The notes below the pieces were generated by a model. That model was not told where the DNA came from, did not search any database, and saw nothing but the letters and a program-made list of their open reading frames with translations. DNA of 64,000 bases from Gracilaria gracilis (Eukaryota; Rhodophyta; Florideophyceae; Gracilariales; Gracilariaceae), in contig JARGSG010000195.1 of assembly GCA_030374805.1 (NCBI GenBank), positions 248,001 through 312,000 of the forward strand, written 5' to 3'. This document shows positions 54,511 to 64,000 of the stretch, piece by piece. Both the position numbers and the translations under genes were made by a program. The stretch's first letter is position 1; each line of letters opens with the position of its first letter.

Positions 54511-55577
54511 ATGGCTCAACATATTTCATCGATGTCTACGTCACCGGCACCCTCAAGCCCCGATATGAAGGTTGGAAAACTGTATGGCTCCGAAGATGAG
54601 CTTGTCACAGTATGAATCGCAATACTCGATCATTACGCGTCGACAATGCGAGATGAAGACCGGCCAAGGAAGGTAGAACACAGCGCGTTTGTTGATTACA
54701 TTATCAAGAATCGCAGCGTTTTACGGCTGGCAAAGAACTACTTCTATATTCTTTTGGGTCCAGGACATCCGAAATTTACTGACAGTGAACTACGGGTCGT
54801 ATATCCGGAGGGGTTTTATCGTCAGGTATACCTCCCAGCGTGGTTATTGGACATCTTGGACGGTGATAGGGACTGACGTGTAAAGGAATTCTGGAATGCT
54901 TATACCGAGGTGAACTTTAAAGGAATACCGAATAATATGTCTTTGACCGAGTTTTTCAAGTCCATGACTAAAACCTCGTAAGCGAGTGGGATGGGTAGTG
55001 CCCCCGTTCGCCACAACCGTTGCCAAAAATTTCCTAAAGGATTCTCATTCTCTCGCTCACTCAGAAAGTTTCCATGGAAAAAAGATTTGTAGGCCAGAAG
55101 AGGAAAACATGAGACAAGGGATATCCCACAGCTTTTTTGAATGTCCAAATATCAAAAAAACTCCAAGCGAAGCGTGTTGGCTTTTGTGTCCAGCTCATAA
55201 CGAAGGCATGGGATTGTTTCTCTCAATTCATGGGATTCCCTACAGTGGAGCTCATGGTTCTTCCATTCATCCGAGTCATGTACGACGAAATGAAGTTTCA
55301 AGCGATTGAGACGAGGGCAGAGGGGTTCTTCCACAGGGATAACGACCATCGCTTGCTACTGAGCAAAGGTGAAACTGGTGTTGAAACAGAGGTCATCCTG
55401 TGGGCATGGAATTTACCGCAAGACAGAGATGCTGCCCTCCGAATGCTTACGAAGGAGTTCAGTTTGGACCTCAACAAGGTTATTGTGAATGAGCAGTTCT
55501 ACTCAATTTTCGAACCTGGACGATGGACAGTTCTGAAGACGTTTACCAGAGACCCATCACGCGCGTCTTCTCAGTGA
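54511..55577 (+). pseudogene. N-terminal part of the methyltransferase-SET ORF, unknown domain
   Basis: An ATG at 54511 opens a frame with SMSTSPAPSSPDMKVGKLYG and a stop near 54613. It continues with SAFVDYIIKNRSVLRLAKNY and GPGHPKFTDSELRVVYPEGF (to 54876). After two shifts, 55137-55577 has GFFHRDNDHRLLLSKGETGV and LWAWNLPQDRDAALRMLTKE. The last frame is the same one that carries the methyltransferase further on, separated only by single stops, so these pieces probably belong to one gene. I do not recognise the domain. Confidence 0.5.
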
Positions 55578-55610
55578 GTCAATAGTTTCTCGAATTCGTT
55601 TGTATCCTCC

Positions 55611-56740
55611 GTGATGGAGGCCATAAGCCCGTTGACACTGAAAGAATCAGTGAGCGTCCCTGGTATGGCGGTAATGCCGATATCCAAACCAGAACCTGCA
55701 ATACAAATTGAAGATGACGTGGGGAAGGTGGAGGAAATTGGGAAACCAACGGAGCCGAAGGAGAGGAGAGGCGAAGAAGGAGATGGGGATACGAACATAG
55801 TAGCCGACATTTGGAAAGTAAGTACCTGTGACGAAGCTTCCGGGGTACACGTAATATCCCCACCATCCATTGCGTCGTTGGATGACAAAATGGCTTTCCG
55901 AAGTTGTTAGAAAGAGGTGGAGAAGTACTTTCGCTTGTACAATTGCGGGCTTGACGATATGGCAGAGATAAACGAGACGTTGCGTAGAGATGGAGTGTCT
56001 CCGTTGGGAGAAGTTCAACTGGTTCTCATGGACCCTCCGTACAACATCCGAGGGAACAAGAACCTAAAAAACATCTGGTACGATGTACTGAGCTGTCAGG
56101 ACATGAAGAAGGCTGCAAAGATTCTATCAAGAAAGCTACGTCCTGGAAGCCATTTCGTTATCTTTAGGGCTTTTGAGCAGGTCAAAAAATGGAGAGATGC
56201 ATTTTCAGCTATTGGGGCAGGAGCCGAAAATAAAGTACCAAGGCGTTTCTTTGTTGGCGACCAGGTCCCGATGCACTTTGTACGATCGCAAAGCAACCTG
56301 ATGCGTAACCCTGGACGTAGGTCGTGCTCCATTTTCTCTGAAATGGAGTATGCTGTACATAAAGTTCGAAATGGTCTCAGCTACGCGAAACAGCATGTGA
56401 TGGTGGACTATGAGAACTTCTACTTCTTGCAGTCGATGTACCCGGGGTACCACAGTGTCATTGAACAGGTACTCCCATGCCTTATGGGGAGACTCTTCAG
56501 TGGAAGAGAAAGAAGGAAGGTGGGGGCTACGTTTTACAAAAGGTGAGGTCCGAACAGAAACCTCGGGCATTGTTGAAAGAGCTAATCAATCGGTTTTCCC
56601 AGGCTGAGCATATTGTGGTCGACTTGTTTGCGGGGACGTTTTCGACAGCATTAGCAAGCATGTAGTTACAACAGCATCATACGTTCATCGGGTGTGAGCC
56701 GGACCCTTACTGCTTTGCCCATGCTAGGCACGCCGCAATT
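55611..56740 (+). pseudogene. DNA methyltransferase, DPPY amino-MTase (beta-type order)
   Basis: The frame at 55611-56546 (one stop at 55908) has an acidic linker, then YFRLYNCGLDDM, VQLVLMDPPYNIRGNKNL (DPPY at 56031-56042, catalytic motif IV) and KILSRKLRPGSHFVIFRAFE. After a frameshift near 56480, the reading is EQKPRALLKELINRF, VVDLFAGTFSTALA (AdoMet-binding motif I, 56617-56658) and TFIGCEPDPYCF (56683-56715). Motif IV before motif I is the order of beta-class N6-adenine/N4-cytosine DNA methyltransferases. It would transfer methyl groups from AdoMet to an exocyclic amino group in DNA. A stop at 56663 and the shift make it inactive as read. Introns cannot be excluded. Confidence 0.8.
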
Positions 56741-56913
56741 ATTCAATTCGCATTTTGCGTGCGAGAAAATGATACGGATATCCAGGTAGGTCAGGAAGTT
56801 TGGAATGCTATGATTAGGGTGTTGACCTTATTTCCGAAGAGGAATGTCCGCCCATCGACTCATGGAAGCGTCCTTCCGGCTAACCCCAGTATCAAAAGTT
56901 TCCTACGTATACT

Positions 56914-57555
56914 GTGGACTTTCTTGCATCAATGTGGCAACATAAGAGCTTGCCCACGACTGGTAGGCGTCAGGCTCTTCACGAATGGCCTAAAACTTTG
57001 CAAGGAACGATGGGGCTTCTGGATTGGAATGCCATTTTGGCACTGGAGGCGACCATGTGCGGTTGTCATATCGGGATGTCGACAATTCGTCACCCTGGCG
57101 CCGGAGTGGGGGTGTTCACTACACGCCGATTCATCGAAAATGAAGTGATATGTTACTTCTATAGAACACCGGTGTACCATGACCTAACAAAGAGAAAAGA
57201 GGTACACAAGAGATATGATGATGGGTTTTTGGAAGCCAATTCCAAACGTTTTCGGAAGTATGCGATGAAGTTTAACGTCCACGGCGATATATTCCACAAC
57301 CTTCCAGAAAGAAGACAAGGAGTAAGTTTAATACCTGTATGGTCTGTCCCCGCTCCTTTTTCATTGGATGGAACGATTAAAGATCCCAAATATATGGAAG
57401 GCGATAAAGACATTGATGCAGTTGCGGATGGTGTGACGAAAAGAAGGACTGCAAATGTGCGGGTCACCCGAACTCCAAACACAGAACGCACCCCGCATCA
57501 GCTACGAGGGAATACCAAATGCTTGCGGTGCGAGCACCTCGGAAATTGGAAGTAG
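56914..57555 (+). pseudogene. SET-like domain following the methyltransferase
   Basis: Open frame of 213 codons. It contains TIRHPGAGVGVFTTRRFIEN (57080-57139), the SET start G-x-G-(V/L)-F-T-x-R-x-F, then EVICYFYRTPVYHDLTKRKE. KDPKYMEGDKD follows, and VTKRRTANVRVTRTPN (57436-57483) stands where a SET N-H-S motif is expected. The usual C-terminal tyrosine motif (xNYG) is missing, because the frame ends in LRCEHLGNWK. SET domains transfer methyl groups from AdoMet to protein lysines. It lies about 200 bp after the methyltransferase in the same direction, in a different frame. It could be one fused protein, two genes, or part of one decayed ORF. Confidence 0.6.
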
Positions 57556-58011
57556 GAGAGCAGTGGTTCGCGGATTATAAAGTAGAGTTTAGCTGAGGTA
57601 CATTGGCAAATCCTAATATAGTAATCATTTAGAACGTGTAGTAAATTAGCTACATGTAAAAAAACCCCCTAAACCTCCACAAAGAGGTGACACTTATTGC
57701 TTTCCAACTTCGCCATTGAGCACGAAATAGAAACTAAACCCTTTGGCAGAACTGCAAGATGGAAGTACATGTATAAATAGAAGGTATCGAAGGGTATCGA
57801 ATGTGATGGTTTACGTTTTTTGACATTATGAGAACTTTCCAGTTCAGAAATGGAGATTGAGGTGTCAATTTTCGGTTTCGGAATCGGGGAAAAAAAACCG
57901 CACCCGGTGATTTCTACCACACGCCACTTGAGTTGGGGGTGTGCATTCGATCGGTGACGTTCGATCACGGCGAGCGCCAAAGACGTAGAGAACAGAGCAG
58001 TTCCGATTCCA
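57556..58011. other. short spacer before transposon G genes
   Basis: AT-rich sequence. A minus-strand frame at 57669-58022 has no recognisable domain. The left end of transposon G may be here (an ACCCCCTAAACC patch at 57663), but no matching right end is inside the window. Confidence 0.35.
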
Positions 58012-60564
58012 GTGGCCTTCAATCACAGTCAGCGGCTAACCCGTCGTGAACCCAGCGTGAACCGCGAGAAACCGTTCGGATCGTATATGGCGAAACTTAA
58101 GGCGAGGGGTGTGAATTCGGAGGAGGATAGCGGTCGCGCGTCCAAGAGCCCAAGGCCTGGCGAAACGGTAAGTGGCGAAATTCGCACCGCTCGTAGTACG
58201 CGTGCGGCTCGGAGTGGTTTATGGGGGAAAGGGAGGAACGGTGTGGCGAGGAGCGACGGTGCGGCGCGAAGCGACGGTGCGGCGGGGGGCGTCGAGGGCG
58301 GAATATCGTAGCAAATGGAACGAACGGAGCGAACGGAGCGAACGGAGAGCATCGTGGTGACGAAACCTATTGCGAACGCACGAGATCAAGTAGTTAGTCC
58401 CAAGGAAAGCACGGAAGCGCATCGAGGTAAGGCGAAGAAGGTTCTACGGGGTGGTCGGGAGAGAGACGTTCGTAGAAGAGGCACAGAGACTGCGCAAGCT
58501 TTAGAGTAGAGCGATAACGGGGATATGATAGTGAGAGGTGAGGAGCTTCGTACGGGTGTCGAGGGAAGAACGATAGCAAGGAGTAGTACCATATTAGGTA
58601 GTGGGGGTCTCACACTAACGGTGGTAAAGTGCCTAAGGCTGGCGTACCCGAAGAGGTGGAAGAAGAAATGGGGAAAGTGAGGTGTGGTCAGTCGGCGAGG
58701 ACGCAAGGATCGGAGAGTTTGGTGATTGTGACGCCAAATAAAGTGCCAGAGAAGGAAAGCATTGGTTCCGAGCAAGAGAATGCGAACCGGGAGAAAGAAG
58801 GAGTTGGGCGTGTGCGGTCAATGGCAGAACGTGAAACAGGGGAGGGTAGTGAGAGAATAATAAGGAGTGTGGTTCATGGATTGGGGGTTGCTGAAGATGT
58901 GGAGAAGGGGGGGAGATAAGTGACGAGAACATGTGGACGGGAGAGGGGTACGACGTAGAAGTGGTGGATCAACCAAGGAAATTGTCGAAGGGACAGCAGC
59001 GGTGGTTGAGAGGCATTTCGATGGGGAGGACGACGTACAAACAGAACGGCGTGGGGAAGTGAATGTCGTGGAGACGGTGCCACTAACGCGTCAAGGGATG
59101 CGTGTAAGGCGCCACACCGTTTTACTTCCGAAGGATGTGGGAGACGAAAGTGACGGCGGTCGTGGAGAAATTGGAGGTAGAATTCGAGGAGATGAATGGG
59201 GATCTACAAAGGAACTAGAAGAGAATGAGGAGAACTTAAGCGGATTGCCACAGCCGACAATCGTTCAGAGGGTGAATTCACTGAAGGGACAGTTGGGAGA
59301 TATGAAGGAAGATCACTATACATTGATGGTGAGTTTGAAGCTGACGCAGAAAGAGTTGGGACGGCTGAGGGTGAGAAATAAACGGCAAAATGTGTTGATC
59401 GAAAGTCTGCGGGAGGCAGAGAAAGAGAGGAAGCGAGGTGGTGGAGGAAAGAAGGTGAGGGGCCGCCTAAAGCATGACATTGGAGTGGAAGAATGTTTCT
59501 ATGGATTCGAAGGGGCTGTATATGATAGAATTCTTCATTATGCAAAGTTGGAGGCGTCTGAACTTTGTTTCGACACAGAAAACGTTGGTAGAAGCTGGAA
59601 GAACAGGAGTGAGACGGTAGGAGAAAGTAGAGAGGGGAGCATGTTTGTAGATGGAAAGAAGGAGATGGTGCCTAGGCACCCAATTCAGGTTGCATATGAG
59701 ATGAGGGCGTACACACCATCGAAAGATGGTGGAAGTGATGTGTTGTTGAAGTATGTGGTTGACACCGAAATAATGGGAGAGACGTAGGAGACGTTAAGGG
59801 AAGCGGGGAAGAAACAAGAGTGACTAGAAAATGTAAGCGCGGACAAGTGTCTGAAGCAGCGGATGAACCAGACGGTAAGGGATGTGATTCGGGTGCGAAA
59901 GCAAGCTGCTCGGGACAGATTATTCTCTTTACTAGGATATGGTTTGATTGCAAAGCGGGCGAAGCCTAGCGAGGGGACGAATCTTGGTGAGAATTTGAAG
60001 ACGCAGATGGACGAGGATCTCGAGAAGTTTATGGGAAGCGAAGAAGATGGGATGAACAAGTTTTGTGCGTGGAGAATGAGCCGTTTTAAATATCTTGCGA
60101 ACTCTGGGTCAACTGTGTATTCTCCACACTGGAGCTGTGATGATGGAGACAAGTATTTCAAGAACGGAATGGCGGTGGCAGTGTTGGAGGAGTACATGGG
60201 TTACGCAGTGGACACCAAATGTAATGGGGAAAAGCATTACGTAGATGGGACGGTGATGCACCTCGCCAGACTTGATGCGTGGATTGGGTGTATTGTGAAA
60301 ACGATGAACGAGGGTGTGGGACGTGGAGGACGAAGGCAGCTCTTGTTTTCTACATTGTATGGGAGGCATCTGCCGAGGGCGGTGGGGGGTATATTGAAGG
60401 TGGCATGGGAATTGGTGAGGGACGAACACGGCGAAGAGCTCGAGAACGATGGGTTTTTAGAGGGGGATCCGAGGTGTGTGTCCGGAAATTCGGAGAGAAT
60501 TGCGACGGTTGGTATGTGGACTGCATCGAGGGATAAGGTATATCCAGCGGTGAGGGAGGAATAA
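58012..60564 (+). pseudogene. second ORF of transposon G (coiled-coil protein)
   Basis: The main frame, 58933-60564, has only two stops (59785 and about 59821) over 540 codons. Its first part holds a long coiled coil, VQRVNSLKGQLGDMKEDHY and LTQKELGRLRVRNKRQNVLI (59260-59400), followed by a Lys/Arg/Gly patch. The second part has MNKFCAWRMSRFKYLANSGS (60052-60111), HWSCDDGDKYFKNGMAVAVL and RQLLFSTLYGRHLPRAVGGI. Weaker frames at 58012-58311 and 58629-58919 may be its N-terminus. I know no family for it. It is purine-rich on the coding strand. A helper DNA-binding protein is plausible. The strong preservation suggests it was functional recently. Confidence 0.6.
58315..58350 (+). repeat. GAACGGAGC short tandem repeat
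   Basis: GAACGGAGC is repeated about four times in tandem. Just upstream, GCGACGGTGCGGCG occurs twice (58253-58283). Confidence 0.75.
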
Positions 60565-60576
60565 TTTATGGCCAAT

Positions 60577-63500
60577 TTAACGCAGATACTTGGAGCAGTT
60601 CTTGATTGCTACATAGCAGCATGCCGACCGGAAGAGCCCAGTTTCAGTAGTTTGGTTGGGAACCGAGAAGAGGGTAGGGATAGGGCAGAAGGAGGAAAGG
60701 GGAGAAGGTAGGGTGAATAAAAGTGGGAGGAGTGGAGATAGCTGTGGGATGATGAAGAGGTGGTATATGTTCTTCATCCCATACCTATTTCCAATCTTTC
60801 CTGTGGAAGAGGGTGGTAGTGATTGGTTTATGAGAATCATATGGAATGAGTGCCATGCGGGAGGTGGGAGGTAGGGCCTGGAGGTGGGGTCCCGGTAGAA
60901 TCTCTTGAGGTAAAATCTATGGAAACGCCAGTGGAGGCGGGAAGTGAAGGGGGGTGCGGGGTAGTTGTGGCGGAGAACATGAACGGAGCCAAGGATAGAA
61001 GAGAAAGGGATGAGTCCAAACCATGGAGAAACGTTGTCGGATGTGGAGTGGGTGGAGATGGGAACTGGATGGGTGGTGTGGTTATGTTCGTCGTCTGCTT
61101 CCCATCGGAGGCATACGTAGTTGAGGGTGAAATCGACTTCGTCGCTTGGGGGGGCGAGCTCCATGAAATGTACGAAGCCGAACTCCTTGGAAGATAGAGT
61201 AGAAGAAGGGAGGGTGAAGCGAAGAAGGGAGATGAGTTTTCCGACCCAGACGATGGAGGTGAAGTTGAAGAAGCTGGTGCCTGCGACGAGGACCTGAGAG
61301 AACTTTGGGGATTTAGAACGACCAAAGGAAGGGGCCGCAAACATTCGTTGGATGATAGGGACTGGAGGATCCTGGAGCGCGAGCTCGTTTCGCTCTTCAA
61401 TGCAGTGGTAGAGTGATGGGACATAACTGTCGGCGACGTAAGTGGAGTTGAATACGGTGATTCTGGTGCGAAAGAGAGTGAGGGAGTTCTATGAGATTTC
61501 TAGAACTTCGAGAGAAAGGGTGATGAATGAAGGGAGGGCGTGTTCTCCAATCTATTGAAGGATGGAGAGTGTGTTGGTGGGGAAGAGGTCTTGGAGAGAT
61601 TTGGGATTGAAATGAGGATTAGAGTGAAGGAATATGCGGGGGTTATGAGATCAGCGAATGAGATGAGTTTTCCATCTCAGAACAAACCGCTTTGGCGGGA
61701 TTGGAAAGAAGAGACGAGGACAGGAGAGGAGGAAGTGATGGAGGGGTTGGTAGAAAGGTGGTTCCAATCTTTGGTGGCGTTGGAGTGATGGATAGCGCGA
61801 ATGGTTTTTTCATATGCGGGGGACCTGCGCTTTCAGATTTTTGAGTAGGGTGACTTGAAGAGGGAGTGGGCATGTTCGAACCTGCCCGAATCATTGAAGT
61901 GGAGGCCTCCGAAGCTGCAAATGTCCTCGACGATATGGTCGAGATGGAACTTGAGGGTGCCAAGAAAGGAAGTGTGGTGGGGGCCGAGGACGAGTACGGC
62001 TGTGCGCTTGAAGGAGCGGATTTGAAATTGGAGGTCGGTGAGGCCGGAGTCGGTCCATTCTGCGGAGGTGTTGTATCTCATGGAGAAGAAAAGAAGATCG
62101 GAGTACTTCGTGAAAACGGAAGTGATGGGAGCTGCATCTACCTCGTCACAGCAGCGGCCGAAGAAGGCGCCGATGAAGGGGAAGACCATGTAGAGTGAGC
62201 GGTAGTCTATTGTTTCGAGCATACCACGTAGGCCGTCGGAGGTGAAGATACCGTTAAGGGTCTGACCGTTGTCGGAGAAGGAAAAGTCGATGTGAAGTCC
62301 TGTGGCTTGGGAGTGCTTTTTGATGGTGGCGAGGATTGTGTTCATGTGTTTGAGGATGAAGGAGCGGACGTAGTTGAAGGAACGACGGGACTTGGAGAAA
62401 AAGGGGAATAGTGAAGAGTGATTCTGACTTGAGTGTCTCGATGGCTGCAAGCTTGATGAGCTTGCAGATGCTGAGGTGAAAGTTATGGAGTGGTTCGAAG
62501 GGAAAGATATTGTAAGGGGAGAGGAGAAAGGTGATGTTGAGGAGGGGGTAAGATTTGAAGAGAGAGGAGTATTTTTCGAGGGAAAGGGAGTGGAGTGCTT
62601 CAACGGCCTTTTTCTTGGTATTTCGGGCGATTCTGGGCTTTCTGGCGAGGAGGGCCTTTTCAGCATCTTGGAGGACGGTAGAGTGTGATTTGCGGGCAGC
62701 GAGAGTATGGGTCGGGGATCGAAAAGGGGGGAATAGAATGTGCAGGTGGAAATCGGAACGTGGGACGGTATATCGATGGCATGGATGCTGAGGACGGGTG
62801 CCGTGGGAGATGGAGAGAATGTCTTTTGCTTCTGGGATTTCTGCGCAGTAGCTGGGGATGACTAGGTGACAATGGCGGAGCACGCCATTAGCGTCACGGA
62901 AGGGGAATCCATTGAGGCCGGAGGAGAGAAGAGGGTCGAGGAGGTTGACGATGGCACGATGGATGAGTTGCATTTTGGTAAAGCGGAAGATGTCGGAAGA
63001 GGTTTGGGGGATGATATTGGGGTCTTGAGAGGGAATGGCGATATTGAAAGTGGTTGGAAGGTATCCGAGAAGGATGAAGTTGTCGGTGATAAATGTGCGA
63101 CGGAACGAGTCTGAAAAGTTGAGGAGGGTGATGTGAAGGGGATAGGAGGTGATGGAAGATGATTTGAGGGAGCTGGGAGACCTGTCGGAGTATATTTGGA
63201 CGAAGCCGATGAAGTAGTCGATACCGGTGTTCTCGGGAGTGTTCCAAATGCAGGGGTAATGAAGGAATGCATGATTGCTTGCTTTCGTGCTGGGACAGCT
63301 TCTCTTCCGAGGAAAGAAGCCGTGGGGTGGGTGAAAGCGGGAGAGCCGGAGGAGGTTGTATGGGGGACGTGGTGGAAGAAGGTGTTGTCGTAGTGTGCGA
63401 GTGCGAGTTGTCGTTTAAGGACTTGAATGGCATTCTTTCGAAAGATGGTGGCTGTGAATAGGTGCTGTGGTTCGTGGAGAGCGGTGGGGGTGAAACCGAT

Positions 63501-64000
63501 TTTGGTGACTCGGTGTTGGAAGAGGTTTGTTTGAAGTTTGAGAAACTGGGAGGTGGATGAGACGGCGTTGTGGAAGGCTGAATTGGAGAAGGTCGGGTCT
63601 TCGAGGAGAGAGATGAGATCGTCTGCCTTGCGGTGGCCGAGGTTAGAAGCGATGGAAGAGATGTAGAGGACCATTCGTTCGAGGTGGGGGTTGTTGAGGA
63701 GAGAAAAAGAGGGAGGCGGTGGAGAAGGTGTGGAGGGGGAGAGGGAGCAGACGGGGGTTCCTACGATATGGTAGGCGTCTTGGGTGTGGACGGGGAGGGA
63801 GAGCTGTTGCTGGTGGTAAGAGTCGTCGTCGGCGATGGTGACGTTACCGGAAGGGAGATTGGAGAGAGGAGGTTGGGGTGGTGGGCGGAGTTGGGGTGTG
63901 GACTTGTGACGCTTTGTGTGTGGGGAAAAGTGAGGGACGTTGCCGCCGGGCGAGAGGAAACGCTTTTTGGCGGTGAGACCGTTGGGGCATCTTCTTTGGT
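60577..64000 (-). pseudogene. CACTA/Plavaka-like transposase of transposon G, running off the right edge
   Basis: Read on the minus strand from the edge: RRCPNGLTAKKRFLSPGGNV (a short Cys/His start), a Pro/Ser-rich stretch, then AIQVLKRQLALAHYDNTFFH (63387-63446) and a GREAVPARKQAIMHSF helix. A shift near 63250 leads to TGIDYFIGFVQIYSDRSPSS, LLNFSDSFRRTFITDNFILL (63050-63120), CHLVIPSYCAEIPEAKDILS (62820-62880) and PFEPLHNFHLSICKLIKLAA (62446-62505). Another shift near 62400 leads to TGLHIDFSFSDNGQTLNGIF, FIGAFFGRCCDEVDAAPITS, HLDHIVEDICSFGGLHFNDS and GRFEHAHSLFKSPYSK (61836-61883). The C-terminus (60577-61344) has FGFVHFMELAPPSDEVDFTL and VLRHN...HRFYLKRFY. The PLHNFHL block equals the DVMH region of CACTA transposases, and DHIVED/FEHAH equals their HLPEH/GP region. 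Three or more frame changes break it. Confidence 0.75.

Larger units (their letters stand above)
57900..64000. mobile_element. large DNA transposon G, two convergent genes, right end outside the window
   Basis: A plus-strand gene (58012-60564) and a minus-strand transposase (60577 to beyond 64000) end 12 bp apart, tail to tail. The transposase is of the same broad CACTA/Plavaka type as in transposon C, but of a distinct family, and the gene arrangement is convergent instead of divergent. Neither end could be fixed. Confidence 0.6.

Noticed and set aside
59204-60575. Minus-strand frames of 90-170 codons opposite the transposon G second ORF
   Set aside because: They are pyrimidine-rich shadows of a long plus-strand frame with a clear coiled coil.

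Overview
The window is eukaryotic nuclear DNA made almost entirely of transposable elements in several states of decay. A red alga is my best guess for the host. It rests on the mix of chromodomain Ty3/gypsy elements, a copia element whose reverse transcriptase has a GRQWA box and a VDD catalytic motif, and CACTA/Plavaka-like transposases. I cannot prove it from sequence alone. I recognised no rRNA gene, tRNA gene or intact housekeeping gene. Most coding regions need frameshifts or stop readthrough to follow.

Left part (1-20.9 kb). The 5' half of a minus-strand gypsy element (gag, protease, start of RT) runs off the left edge. It is followed by a plus-strand LTR/gag scrap (3.4-4.6 kb). Next comes a complete but old gypsy element A (about 4.67-15.48 kb) with two LTRs of about 825 bp, a primer-binding site, gag, RT-RNase H, integrase, a chromodomain and an antisense ORF before the 3' LTR. 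Then come two mirrored CCA-rich arrays and a poorly readable stretch.

Middle part (20.9-47.8 kb). This is one minus-strand chromodomain gypsy element (E) broken by four later insertions. They are a 7.44-kb LTR element B (TSD ATCGG) in the chromodomain, a 9.43-kb DNA transposon C (TSD GTAC) in the integrase zinc finger, a copia element D between RNase H and integrase, and a 269-bp MITE (TSD AGAT) in the gag tail. For B and C, removing the insert and one TSD copy restores the E reading frame. B carries no pol gene that I can see, but it is studded with more than 60 CCC-N3-7-GGG mini-palindromes. C carries a transposase, a divergent second ORF and a captured piece of an old yellow enzyme gene. 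The MITE shares its terminal and subterminal motifs with C.

Right part (47.8-64 kb). This holds several decayed genes that are not standard retroelement genes: a coiled-coil protein, a Rossmann-fold (6PGDH/ketopantoate-reductase-like) protein with one stop in its glycine loop, and a 2-oxoglutarate/Fe(II) dioxygenase-like protein with an acidic tail. Further on is a long broken ORF with a beta-type (DPPY) DNA methyltransferase followed by a SET-like domain. A dense patch of hairpin elements and short repeats (52.4-54.2 kb) lies in the middle of them. The right end is a second large DNA transposon G, with two convergent genes ending 12 bp apart; its transposase runs off the right edge. The dioxygenase, methyltransferase and SET genes together suggest a chromatin or DNA-modification cassette carried by mobile DNA. 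That link is inference.
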